From the NCBI GenBank assembly GCA_012513515.1, contig JAAZCA010000005.1, forward strand, positions 29,792 to 93,791: DNA of 64,000 nucleotides, in the 5' to 3' direction. Source of the DNA: Myxococcales bacterium. Lineage in GTDB: Bacteria; UBA10199; 2-02-FULL-44-16; JAAZCA01. The notes beneath the pieces were generated by a model. That model saw only the letters and a program-made list of their open reading frames with translations, did no database searches and was not told the DNA's origin. This document shows, piece after piece, positions 34,713 to 42,958 of this stretch (position 1 is its first letter; every line of letters starts with the position of its first letter). Made by a program: the position numbers and the translations under genes.

Positions 34713-35414
34713 CTATGGCAGAGTGACAGATCTGCTCTTAGCGCTGGAATCCGTAAAGGTGACAGATATGTCTATCGTCTTACCTGAAATGCCAGAGGAA
34801 AATTTGATAAAATTAACTACCGCCGAGCCAGTAATTCTGTAATCCAGGATGTCGATCGGAGAACCGGAAGATATCCCGGACATATCATCATAGACATCGA
34901 TGCCGTCTATCCTGATTCCCCTTACAGTCTCCCCCAGATTTGGAGAAATGGAAAAGGTCATCTTATCTATATTGATTGCATTTAAGCATGTTTTGTCGAT
35001 AACAACGTTCTGCAGCTCATTACCCGAAGAACCGCCAACGACAGCTCCGGAAATATCTATCTCTGCGCAATCCCCCGCGAGCAAATCGGTGGTGATCGAG
35101 TGCGTGCGCTGAACATCGGAGGCAACACCTACAGCTGTGATCTTTCGTTGAAGCGGAGCAATACCGGTTGTAAACTTTGCTTGGCCTAGGACCTTATTGT
35201 TGACTATTGGATAGCCTCCCTCTTTTATTTCCCTCAAAGCATATTCAAATGCCGCCTGAACGGCATAAAAAGCGTATTCGCGTTTTATGCTCTTCATCCT
35301 CGACTCCTGGTCCATTGAAACGAGCGCTACAAGCGCCGCCCCCAAGACACCGAGAATGATCAGCGTAAAAAGAGTGCCGATTATTGAAACGCCCTTGTCG
35401 TTCACAAACTTCAT
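34713..35414 (-). CDS. PilX-like minor pilin with one cysteine-bracketed domain, first cassette
   Basis: A 233-residue membrane-anchored protein: MKFVNDKGVSIIGTLFTLIILG start with a long helix to about 60 (YAVQAAFEYALREIK, a PilX trait), then a domain of about 115 residues starting at C116 (DCAEIDISGAVVGG), second Cys143, and VTFTDSSAKSRSV at the end. This is one unit of the domain that occurs three times in 31687-33198. ATG at 35414 has AGGAG upstream. It overlaps no neighbour and precedes FimT of the second cassette. Confidence 0.75.
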   Translation of the reverse strand: MKFVNDKGVSIIGTLFTLIILGVLGAALVALVSMDQESRMKSIKREYAFYAVQAAFEYALREIKEGGYPIVNNKVLGQAKFTTGIAPLQRKITAVGVASDVQRTHSITTDLLAGDCAEIDISGAVVGGSSGNELQNVVIDKTCLNAINIDKMTFSISPNLGETVRGIRIDGIDVYDDMSGISSGSPIDILDYRITGSAVVNFIKFSSGISGKTIDISVTFTDSSAKSRSVTLP

Positions 35415-35427
35415 CGGAAAATATCTC

Positions 35428-35952
35428 CTACTCAAAATTGCTGTACATAAACGACCTCGGGAAAACGTTCGTCCTAAGATGTATGCTGCCGGCACCTGCC
35501 GGCGCCTCAACGGTAAAATCTATATTGATAAGGCGCACGAGATGCGCCCATATCGTTCTGGTACCATCAGACTTCAAATAATCGAAATCTAAATAAACAA
35601 CGTTCCCAGCCAGGAAATCTTCGTCACGATATATGCACGGAACACTCAATCCTTTTTTGCTCGCCGTGTAGCTTTTAAAATTGGTTGAAACTCCATCGAC
35701 GTCGCGAAAGCCAAATTTGTTATCCGCCATCCATGTTATTTCGTCTGAATCTATCATCAGAATCTCATCGACCATCCTCTCCATTGCGAGCCTTGCGGTC
35801 TGCGACGCATCATGCCTGTTGACTATCAGCGAGTACACGTCGAGACCCGAGGTGAGAACTTTAGCGGCAACGCCGGCAATCACCCCCACAACGACGACGG
35901 TGAGCACCGTCTCGATGAAGGTAAACGCCCTTTTGGAAAGCAGCCTTCTCAT
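35428..35952 (-). CDS. PilW-like minor prepilin, first cassette
   Basis: A 174-residue prepilin: MRRLLSKRA leader, then FTFIETVLTVVVVGVIAGVAA. The cleavage site has Ala instead of Gly before the Phe. The rest (RLAMERMVDEILMIDSDEITW, FKSYTASKKG) matches the PilW order, and the paralogue is 33176-33685. It ends 14 bases before the PilX-like gene. Confidence 0.83.
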   Translation of the reverse strand: MRRLLSKRAFTFIETVLTVVVVGVIAGVAAKVLTSGLDVYSLIVNRHDASQTARLAMERMVDEILMIDSDEITWMADNKFGFRDVDGVSTNFKSYTASKKGLSVPCIYRDEDFLAGNVVYLDFDYLKSDGTRTIWAHLVRLINIDFTVEAPAGAGSIHLRTNVFPRSFMYSNFE

Positions 35953-35959
35953 TCTTACC

Positions 35960-36370
35960 TCAGTAATTGGAGATTATGGTAGGAATCGATACCCTCTGAT
36001 TTGCAGCCTGTCCCCATACAACTGTAACTGTAACCCTCTTATATCCTGAAGAGGGTTCCGGCGTAATCAAATCGGACGATGCAACTTCGGCTATGTTTGT
36101 GCTCCTCGTGTAAACGCTTAAATCACCTGTAAATGTTTCGTTCGGATAGGCGTTCGATGTGATGGATCCATACCCCGAGGTAACCTTAGCAAGTATTATT
36201 CTCTCTAATTTTTCACGCGCAAGATTCGACGCAATAACATTCAAGTCTATCTGTATCGCTCCACGGGTGGCGTTTTCAAAAAGGGCCATGATGCCCACCA
36301 TGCCGACCGAGATAATGACCACGGTCAAAAGAAGCTCGATCAAGGTAAAACCCCTGCGGCATAACTTCAT
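35960..36370 (-). CDS. PilV-like minor prepilin, first cassette
   Basis: A 136-residue prepilin: leader MKLCRRG, then FTLIELLLTVVIISVGMVGIM. The rest, IASNLAREKLERIILAKVTSGYG and SSGYKRVTVTVVWGQAANQRVSI, parallels 33702-34163. The start overlaps the FimT-like gene stop by 4 bases (ATGA-type), indicating coupling. Confidence 0.86.
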   Translation of the reverse strand: MKLCRRGFTLIELLLTVVIISVGMVGIMALFENATRGAIQIDLNVIASNLAREKLERIILAKVTSGYGSITSNAYPNETFTGDLSVYTRSTNIAEVASSDLITPEPSSGYKRVTVTVVWGQAANQRVSIPTIISNY

Positions 36371-36870
36371 CTATCCTCCACACACATCCTGCAGCTGCAG
36401 CTGGTTCCATAGTCGAGTATATCGATGAGCACCGCCCCGGTATTTTCTATCACGTATATTCTGCGTCTGGCGCCGCTGTCGGCCAGCACTTCTATATTAC
36501 CTCCGCCTCCCATAGTAGGCTTTCCAAGTTTATTGAACTCGACTTGAAAGTTATTCGCCAGTGCGATGCTCCCGAAGTCGCTGACATTTTCCACCATCAA
36601 ATTCTTTTCGAATGGATCTATAGCAGGATTGGATGGAATCCCATCGTAGACGGTATACCCTCCCCCCTGCGTAAACTTAACACCATGAGGAGATCCTTTT
36701 GAAGTCGCCATCTGCTGAGCAAAGCGTATATCCGATTGAATTTTTCTGGAAAGTGAGTCAACCGAAACGTTGCCTATGTCACCGGTGTAGGAGATGAAGA
36801 GGGCCGCAATCACTACCAGCATCCCCATGACCAGAACCAGCTCTATCATTGTGAAACCGCTCGAACGCAT
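36367..36870 (-). CDS. FimT/GspH-like minor prepilin, first cassette
   Basis: A 167-residue prepilin: MRSSG leader, then FTMIELVLVMGMLVVIAALFI, and the FimT-like part IQSDIRFAQQMATSKGSPHGVKFTQGGG with YTVYDGIPSNPAIDPF. It ends with a cysteine cluster CSCRMC. Paralogue at 34230-34697. It follows pilA and a strong terminator (36882-36930), so it is expected to be expressed at lower level than the major pilin. Confidence 0.86.
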   Translation of the reverse strand: MRSSGFTMIELVLVMGMLVVIAALFISYTGDIGNVSVDSLSRKIQSDIRFAQQMATSKGSPHGVKFTQGGGYTVYDGIPSNPAIDPFEKNLMVENVSDFGSIALANNFQVEFNKLGKPTMGGGGNIEVLADSGARRRIYVIENTGAVLIDILDYGTSCSCRMCVEDR

Positions 36871-36881
36871 CTTTCACCTCA

Positions 36882-36930
36882 AGAAAAAAAGGGAAGCCGA
36901 GCGCTAGAAACCTCGACCTCCCTTTTAAAT
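36882..36930 (-). terminator. Intrinsic terminator after pilA
   Basis: Minus strand: AAAAGGGA pairs with TCCCTTTT, an inner CGAG/CTCG helix, then a T run (plus strand A run at about 36883-36889). Placed between pilA and the minor pilins, it would limit readthrough. Confidence 0.6.
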
Positions 36931-36984
36931 CTCAAAACAGTGCACAGCGCAAGCGACTGACAACGCTCGCCCATCAACCAAAGC

Positions 36985-37368
36985 TCACTGGAACGTGCCG
37001 TCCGTAATGTTATACGTAAAGGTCGTAACAGCCGTACCATCGTTGAAGGAATAGGAAGTCGCAGATGCCTTGGTCCAACTCGTATCATTGACCCCGTTCG
37101 AAAGAATGGTATCAAAGCATGTCACGCACGCACCGTTTGCATTGCTATCCAACGTTGCTGGATATGAACCAGAACCGCCGTTTGTAACCATGTCATTAGC
37201 CCTGTAAAGAGCTATCCCTGAGCGGACCGCGCCGACAACACCCTGCATCGAAGCCTGTTCAGCCGAAGTAGAGAGATCGAGGAATCTCGGGAGGGCGGAA
37301 ATTGCCAATATGCCCAATATCGTGATAACCAGAATCAACTCAATCAACGTAAACCCTTTGCGACTCAT
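36985..37368 (-). CDS. pilA: Type IV major pilin PilA
   Basis: The likely main subunit of the pilus fibre, 127 residues. Leader MSRKG, cleavage, then FTLIELILVITILGILAISALPRFLDLS (6-33), the long hydrophobic helix, followed by a short globular part with two cysteines (NGACVTC). It has its own promoter (37427-37455), a Shine-Dalgarno GGGGGAGG, and a downstream terminator, all expected for the most abundant pilin. The sequence is close to MSHA-like pilins. Confidence 0.92.
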   Translation of the reverse strand: MSRKGFTLIELILVITILGILAISALPRFLDLSTSAEQASMQGVVGAVRSGIALYRANDMVTNGGSGSYPATLDSNANGACVTCFDTILSNGVNDTSWTKASATSYSFNDGTAVTTFTYNITDGTFQ

Positions 37369-37426
37369 AAAATCCTCCCCCTTGTTTAAATGGCACTTAT
37401 TATATTATTCAATGCTAACTTTCGAG

Positions 37427-37455
37427 ATTATAGTCCCATCCGCAAAAATTGTCTA
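37427..37455 (-). promoter_or_regulatory. Predicted sigma70 promoter of pilA
   Basis: Minus strand: -35 TAGACA (37450-37455), 17-base spacer, -10 TATAAT (37427-37432). The expected start near 37420 leaves a leader of about 52 bases with GGGGGAGG. No sigma54 GG-N10-GC element was found. Confidence 0.6.
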
Positions 37456-37488
37456 GCCGATATTGACCAATAATTACAAAAAGTTAGA

Positions 37489-37851
37489 TCACCAGTATTC
37501 ATAACCGGCAGATGCGCTCCTAACCCACCCTGTGACCTTATCATACTGATATGGCGTCTCAAATGGGTCTATGATCGCTCCGGCCTTATTCAGCGTCAGA
37601 TTATGAAAAAAGCGCCTCGGGATATCCTCACCAGGGAACTTGTATTCGCTGGATATCATCTCGGCGAGATCCTCGGGGTTTCTGCCATTGACCGCCTTGA
37701 ATAGGTTGATCGATGTCCGGAGGGCCTGCAACTGGTAGAACATCGCCTTTTGATTGCTCAGCTGGCGTTCGAAATATATCGTTATGCTCATAATCGCAAC
37801 AGTCAGCAGCGCAACAACGATCAGCGCAATTCTTTCAGAATTTCTCTTCAT
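37489..37851 (-). CDS. Pseudopilin-like membrane protein without prepilin leader (copy 1)
   Basis: A 120-residue protein with an N-terminal transmembrane segment (ALIVVALLTVAIMSITIYF, near 8-26), a helix, and a C-terminal GspG-type module IIDPFETPYQYDKVTGWVRSASAGYEYW. It has no Gly-Phe/Glu5 prepilin-peptidase site. The copy 2 gene is directly upstream at 37887-38252. The pair probably form an inner-membrane part of the pilus machine. Confidence 0.7.
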   Translation of the reverse strand: MKRNSERIALIVVALLTVAIMSITIYFERQLSNQKAMFYQLQALRTSINLFKAVNGRNPEDLAEMISSEYKFPGEDIPRRFFHNLTLNKAGAIIDPFETPYQYDKVTGWVRSASAGYEYW

Positions 37852-37886
37852 ATATATAACCTCCTAGATATGCTCAATTTTTACTA

Positions 37887-38252
37887 TCACCAGCGAGTGT
37901 ACCCCTCAGTTGTAGACCTGACCCATCCCGAAACTGGATCGTATTGATATGGGTTGCCAAATGGATCTCGCAGCATATCCGCATCATCATCATACAGATA
38001 TTCCAGATAAGGCTTGGTTGAATTTTCAGTGGTATACTTACTTTTTTCGAGTTCAACCAGGTCGGGCGGAAGCTGTTTGTTTATAACCGCATAAAGCGAT
38101 ATTGCAGAGCGAAGCATCGAAAGCTCCTGTATCAGCAGCCTTCTCTTTTGAACTGTCGCCCTGCCGGCGTATATTCCGGCCCCAAGAACCAGACTCAACA
38201 TCACTACGACCGAGATAAGTACGACCTCAAAAGTGGATCTTTTCTTTTTCAT
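37887..38252 (-). CDS. Pseudopilin-like membrane protein without prepilin leader (copy 2)
   Basis: A 121-residue paralogue of the next gene: transmembrane segment near 8-28 (EVVLISVVVMLSLVLGAGIYA) and the same tail LRDPFGNPYQYDPVSGWVRSTTEGYTRW. ATG at 38252 is chosen because GGGGGAGAG lies just upstream; a longer in-frame start exists within the pilC end. It follows pilC by 11 bases. Confidence 0.7.
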   Translation of the reverse strand: MKKKRSTFEVVLISVVVMLSLVLGAGIYAGRATVQKRRLLIQELSMLRSAISLYAVINKQLPPDLVELEKSKYTTENSTKPYLEYLYDDDADMLRDPFGNPYQYDPVSGWVRSTTEGYTRW

Positions 38253-38263
38253 CTCTCCCCCTA

Positions 38264-39487
38264 TCAGTGCATCCCACCGACCACGGAAGACATATTCCAT
38301 ATGGGAAGGAAAATTGCCAGCGCTAAAAGCGCGACAAACGCAAAAATGCCAACTAAAAGTATCGGCTCCAGAAGCGTCGTGAGATTTTTTATCGTATGAT
38401 CGACTTCCAGATCAAAATGCTCGGCTACGGTGGAAAGCATCTCATCGAGGGCGCCCGCCCTTTCCGCGACGGCCGCAGTTTCAATCATGACCGGAGGAAA
38501 ATAGGTCTGCCGCGACATAGCTTCGGATAAAGTCGTGCCTCTTTTGATATCGTCCCTCACCTTCAAAATTTCCAAACCGAAGGCCGCATTGTCTATAACG
38601 TTGGCGACGACCTCGAGACTGCGAGGCATCGCCAGTCCGCTGTGGTAAAGGGCCGCCAAAATATGCCCAAACCTGGAGTTGGCAACCTTCAGGTTGAGTG
38701 GACCAAACACTGGCATCTTTAGCCTCAGGGCATCCATCTTAAAACGTCCGACCTTGGTGGTATAGAACCTTCTGAAGGCGACAAAACCGGCCATGGCGGC
38801 ACCGAGGACGAGATACCAATAATTTCTCATGAAGTTGCTGATTCCTATCAGAAGCTTTGTCGGAAGCGGAAGCTCGGCGTCGTACCTACCATAGAACTCG
38901 ACAAATCTCGGAACGACCAGTGTCATCAGGGTGGCGACGGCAACGACAAGAAAGAATATTACTATTTTGGGATACAGGGTAGCACCCTTAACATTTTTCT
39001 TAATCTCATAATCCTTTGAAAGAAGGGCTGAGAGTTTGCTGAGAACTTCTTCCAGTATTCCAGCCTCCTCGCCTGCGGCCAGCATTGAAACGTAGAGTTC
39101 GTTGAATATCTGAGGATGTCTTCCGAATGCCTGTGCAAGAGTTGATCCGGAACCTATGTCTGAACGCACCCTTATCAGGGCGTTGCGAAGGGTTCTGGCG
39201 CGGATTTGTTTGATCATCGTATCCAAAATGGTATCAATGCTAACTCCCGCTTTGAAAAGCGTATAGAACTGGCGAGTGAAGATCATTATATCTTCCTGCC
39301 TGACCTTGTTAAAAAGATCCGTAAACATCTTCAGTGAAAAAAAAGTCTTGGAGACCTCCTTGACCGAGATGGGGACCATCCCTTCCCTAAAAAGTCCCTC
39401 CTTAAGCTCCACTGAAGAAACCGCCTCGATCTCGCCAGAGATCAGAACTCCATCTTTGTCGCGAGCCTTGTATATGAATGTCGGCAT
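38264..39487 (-). CDS. pilC: Type IV pilus platform protein PilC
   Basis: Inner-membrane platform that turns ATPase motion into pilin polymerisation, 407 residues. It has the T2SSF repeats: FTRQFYTLFKAGVSIDTILDTM (near 68-90), LSKLSALLSKDYEIKKNVKGATLYPKIV (near 145-172), then membrane segments near 175 and 222, and the second repeat with SRFGHILAALYHSGLAMPRSLEVV (near 265-288) and AERAGALDEMLSTVAEHFD. It is followed by pilB upstream with one base between. Confidence 0.94.
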   Translation of the reverse strand: MPTFIYKARDKDGVLISGEIEAVSSVELKEGLFREGMVPISVKEVSKTFFSLKMFTDLFNKVRQEDIMIFTRQFYTLFKAGVSIDTILDTMIKQIRARTLRNALIRVRSDIGSGSTLAQAFGRHPQIFNELYVSMLAAGEEAGILEEVLSKLSALLSKDYEIKKNVKGATLYPKIVIFFLVVAVATLMTLVVPRFVEFYGRYDAELPLPTKLLIGISNFMRNYWYLVLGAAMAGFVAFRRFYTTKVGRFKMDALRLKMPVFGPLNLKVANSRFGHILAALYHSGLAMPRSLEVVANVIDNAAFGLEILKVRDDIKRGTTLSEAMSRQTYFPPVMIETAAVAERAGALDEMLSTVAEHFDLEVDHTIKNLTTLLEPILLVGIFAFVALLALAIFLPIWNMSSVVGGMH

Positions 39488-39488
39488 A

Positions 39489-41182
39489 TCAGCTATCCTC
39501 TCCTGTGACTCTCAAAACCTCTTCAACGGTGGTGATTCCGTCGATGATTCGCTGGACCCCCTGTTGCCGCATATCCTTGATCCCTCTCGACGTAACGTAA
39601 GAATCAAGCTCCGCCTCATTGGCACCGCTCATGACGAGTTGCCTCAGCTGCATATCCATATCGACAACTTTGAATAGCCCTATCCTTCCCGAATAACCAC
39701 TCATCCTGCAGAATTTGCATCCGCGCCCTCTGAATAATTTCGTACCATCGGGAATTGAAAGTGCAGACATCTTCACCGGATCGGGCTCAACCGGAGACTT
39801 GCACTTGGAACATATTTTTCTGACGAGCCTCTGAGACATAACCCCGACTAGAGCCGATGCTATCATAAATTTTTCAACGCCGAGATCCTCAAGCCTTGAA
39901 ACGGCGCCCAAAGCGGTATTCGTATGGATGGTCGAAAAAACGAGATGCCCGGTGATTGCAGCTCGAACAGCCATATCGGCCGTCTCCTGATCCCTAACCT
40001 CGCCCAACATTATTATGTCCGGGTCCTGCCTCAAAATAGATTTCATCGCAGAACCGAATGTCATGCCGGCTTTCACATTTACCTGCGCCTGATTGACCCC
40101 CGGGATTTCATTTTCTATCGGATCTTCGATGGAGACTATATTTCTGTCCTGTGAATTAAGACGCTGAAGAGCCGCATAGAGAGTCGTGGTCTTTCCTGAT
40201 CCGGTGGGGCCTGTCACGAGGAAGATTCCGTAAGGGCGGGATATTATATTTTCGAAGGTCTGTTTCTGCAGGTCGTCAAAACCCAGAGAGTCCACTCCCA
40301 GCGATTGTTCCTTCGTAAGCAGCCTGATCACAACTTTCTCACCGTACATCGTAGGATAAGTAGACACCCTCATGTCGAGGTTTTTGCCGCTCATCCTCGC
40401 TCTCACTCTTCCATCCTGTGGAATGCGCCTCTCGGCGATATCCATTCCACCTATGATCTTGATTCTGGTGATTATCGGAAGGTGAAGCTGTTTTTTAAGA
40501 ATGAGCCTCTCCTCAAGAACGCCGTCAACTCTGTTCCTGATTTTAAGTGTTTTCTCCGCTGGCTCGATATGGATGTCGCTGGCCCCTTCCTTCGCCGCGG
40601 TCGCCAAAAGCCTGTTGACCTCGGCTATCACCTGAGAACCCGACGCCATTTCCTTGAGCTGCTCGGCCATGTCTTCAACGGACTCGGAACCGTATTGAAT
40701 TATTTCAATTTCATCCTTCCCCTCGCCGGTTCCATCCATAGCCCGATAATTCTCAGCTATGAGTTGATCGATCTCATCCTGAGCTGCAAGCATCGGCTGA
40801 ATGCGGCAGTTGAGCGCCGCCCTGACGTCATCGAGCGCAAAGACATCGAGGGGATCGGCCATAGCGATGGTTAGCGTATCCTCTATTTTGAACATCGGCA
40901 TGAAATGATATTTCTTGGCAAGGCTCATCGGAACGAGCTTCACCGCATCGGAATCGATCGTATAGTCACCGAGGGCGACAAAGGGAATGTTGAGGCGTTT
41001 GCTCAAAAATTCAAATATCTGTTCGCGGTCGAGAAAACCCTTGCGAATAAGTATGTGACCGAGGTTTCCGCCAAGGTTTTTTGAGTCTCCTGAACGACGG
41101 CCAGCTGATCGGCGCTTATCAGGCCGGCCTCAACGAGCTCCTGCCCAAGGTTATCAAGAATTTTAAAGGTATTCTTTGACAT
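39489..41182 (-). CDS. pilB: Pilus extension ATPase PilB, frameshifted near the N-terminus
   Basis: Hexameric ATPase that drives pilus extension. The core frame carries Walker A GPTGSGKTTTLYAALQ, Asp box, Walker B PDIIMLGEVRDQETADMAVRAAITGHLVF and the zinc-like CSKC...CKFC cluster near the C-terminus. The T2SSE_N domain is split: the ATG at 41182 (GGGGG upstream) reads LGQELVEAGLISADQLAVVQ in one frame, then stops at 41003, while the ATPase needs the -1 frame. The change point fits the A6 run at 41077-41082 (plus-strand T6). Joining the frames there gives a normal PilB N-terminus (LGGNLGHILIRKGFLDREQ). It may be a real mutation, a sequence error, or programmed slippage. Confidence 0.85.
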
Positions 41183-41205
41183 GGAGCCCCCACGAAACGG
41201 GCGGC

Positions 41206-41235
41206 ATATTACCAAACAGATATAGGCAAGGTCAA
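41206..41235 (-). promoter_or_regulatory. Predicted sigma70 promoter of pilB
   Basis: Minus strand: -35 TTGACC (41230-41235), spacer 18, -10 TAATAT (41206-41211). The expected start near 41199 leaves a short leader before the ATG at 41182. Drives the pilB-pilC operon. Confidence 0.5.
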
Positions 41236-41281
41236 CTTATTGAAGCCCTGCGCAGCGGACTATCCTTTTATTTAGGACTCT

Positions 41282-41289
41282 GATATACA
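41282..41289 (+). promoter_or_regulatory. Extended -10 promoter of the GT-C-like gene, leaderless
   Basis: TGATATAC (41281-41288) with TATACA at 41284-41289 gives the TGn-TATA form, needing no strong -35. The start would fall at 41296-41297, that is on the ATG itself. No Shine-Dalgarno lies ahead of the ATG. Confidence 0.35.
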
Positions 41290-41296
41290 GGTCGCT

Positions 41297-42958
41297 ATGT
41301 CATACTTCAAAGAAAGAGCCCCTTCCGGAATGATCTTGTTCATGGCCCTCCTCGGGCTAATTGTGGCCGCAGGATTTACCAAGATCTCCGGCTACGACAT
41401 ATGGTGGCACCTCAAAACCGGCGAGATAATTTTCAGCACGAGGCAGATCCCCTTAAATGATATATTTTCCTACACGGCCATGGGAAATCCATGGGTAAAC
41501 CATGAATGGCTCTTTCAGGTCATGGCGTGGCTGCTCTATTCTAAGATAGGACTTTCCTCCCTAACACTTCTGCAGTTCGGCATAGTAGCGGCGATGTCGA
41601 TATTCCTGTACTCGACATTTCTCCGGACTACTGAATCGAAGATCGCAGCGATGTTCGGCACAGCACTGACAACGCTATCGGTGGCCGACAGGGTGATGAT
41701 GCGCCCATTTCTTATAGGACTAATGCTAACCGCTTATTTCCTTTTCCGTCTTCATTCGTACGTAACAAAAGACAAGGGCTCTCTTTTTGAACTTCCATTC
41801 TTAACCATCCTCTGGGTCAATGTACACGCAGGAGGAATGATAGGACCATCCCTCATACTGGCCTTCGCCGCAGGGGAAAGCTTGCAGCGTCTGATCGCCA
41901 TCAAGACGAAATGGGGAGCCCAATCACCCTCCTCTCCTGACATCATCCGCAAGTTGTGGCTAGTCGGGATCACCAGCACGGTCGCTGCGATCATCAACCC
42001 GTTCGGCACAGAGACATACACATTTTCGACATCCCACTTTCAAATGAAAGCGATACTCTCGTTCACTCAGGAATGGATTCCCGTACTCGATCCAAGGCTA
42101 GACGGCGTATTTTCTCAGATATTATTCCGAATACTGCTCCTGCTCACACCCTTATCATTCGTAGTCAACAGAAGAAGCGCCCGCCTTTCACACCTCGGAA
42201 TATGGGTGATCGCATCTATGATGGTGCTCAAGGGAAGAAGGTTTACCGCTGACTACGCAATAATGATGACCCCCATAATATTCCTCAACTTTAGGACGCT
42301 AGCCGGCAAATTCAGGGTCACCGCCGGGGCTGAAAACCTGAGAAGATGGGGAAGCGTCCTGATAGTTTCGGTAATTTCACTCATAGCCGTTCGCGACGGC
42401 ATCCCAGCGACAATACGCGGAGGAACAGCCGGAGAACTGGGTCTAGGGATCGTCAGCAACTTTCCTTCCGGAACAGCCGACTTTTTGGAACGCGAGGGGA
42501 TACATGGCAGGATGTTCAACGAGATGGGCCTGGGAGGATATCTCATCTTCCGGCGATGGCCGAAAGAATTGGTATTCATAGATGGAAGGACTCCTGTCTA
42601 CGGAGATGAGTTCTATCTCGAATACATGGACATCATCCAAAACCCCAGAAACCTAGAGGCTCTGCTCAAAAAATATGGTATCGACTATATGGTATTCAAC
42701 GCCTATCAGGCTTGGAGCATGCGACACATGCACCGCTACATATCGACGAGGCCGGATTGGAAGCTGGTCTATGCGACAAGCCATGGGTTCGTATATCTGA
42801 AAGACAAGCCTGAATATCGTGAGAAAATAGAACGCCTCTGGATTCCGGAACATCCTCTGGTAGAAGAGATGAAACGCATAGGCGAGATCAAAGTAAAAAA
42901 AGATATGAAAGATATCGGCGATTCTGATATTGTACCCGAAAACAACAGGGGGAAATGA
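41297..42958 (+). CDS. GT-C-like polytopic membrane protein coupled to pilT
   Basis: A 553-residue protein with about twelve membrane segments and a soluble C-terminal part (about 390-553). The N-terminal GYDIWWHLKTGE motif (about 32-43) followed by WVNHEWLFQV (near 64-73) is a signature of a GT-C-fold group of unknown function, related in layout to PMT/oligosaccharyltransferase-type enzymes. The acidic residue in the first loop (Asp34) is where such enzymes have their catalytic acid. The stop overlaps the pilT start by 4 bases, so co-expression with PilT is expected. A role in pilin glycosylation is possible but only inferred. Confidence 0.65.
   Translation: MSYFKERAPSGMILFMALLGLIVAAGFTKISGYDIWWHLKTGEIIFSTRQIPLNDIFSYTAMGNPWVNHEWLFQVMAWLLYSKIGLSSLTLLQFGIVAAMSIFLYSTFLRTTESKIAAMFGTALTTLSVADRVMMRPFLIGLMLTAYFLFRLHSYVTKDKGSLFELPFLTILWVNVHAGGMIGPSLILAFAAGESLQRLIAIKTKWGAQSPSSPDIIRKLWLVGITSTVAAIINPFGTETYTFSTSHFQMKAILSFTQEWIPVLDPRLDGVFSQILFRILLLLTPLSFVVNRRSARLSHLGIWVIASMMVLKGRRFTADYAIMMTPIIFLNFRTLAGKFRVTAGAENLRRWGSVLIVSVISLIAVRDGIPATIRGGTAGELGLGIVSNFPSGTADFLEREGIHGRMFNEMGLGGYLIFRRWPKELVFIDGRTPVYGDEFYLEYMDIIQNPRNLEALLKKYGIDYMVFNAYQAWSMRHMHRYISTRPDWKLVYATSHGFVYLKDKPEYREKIERLWIPEHPLVEEMKRIGEIKVKKDMKDIGDSDIVPENNRGK

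Noticed and set aside
37369-37488. Sigma54 promoter for pilA
   Set aside because: No GG-N10-GC pair; a good sigma70 promoter is present at 37427-37455.
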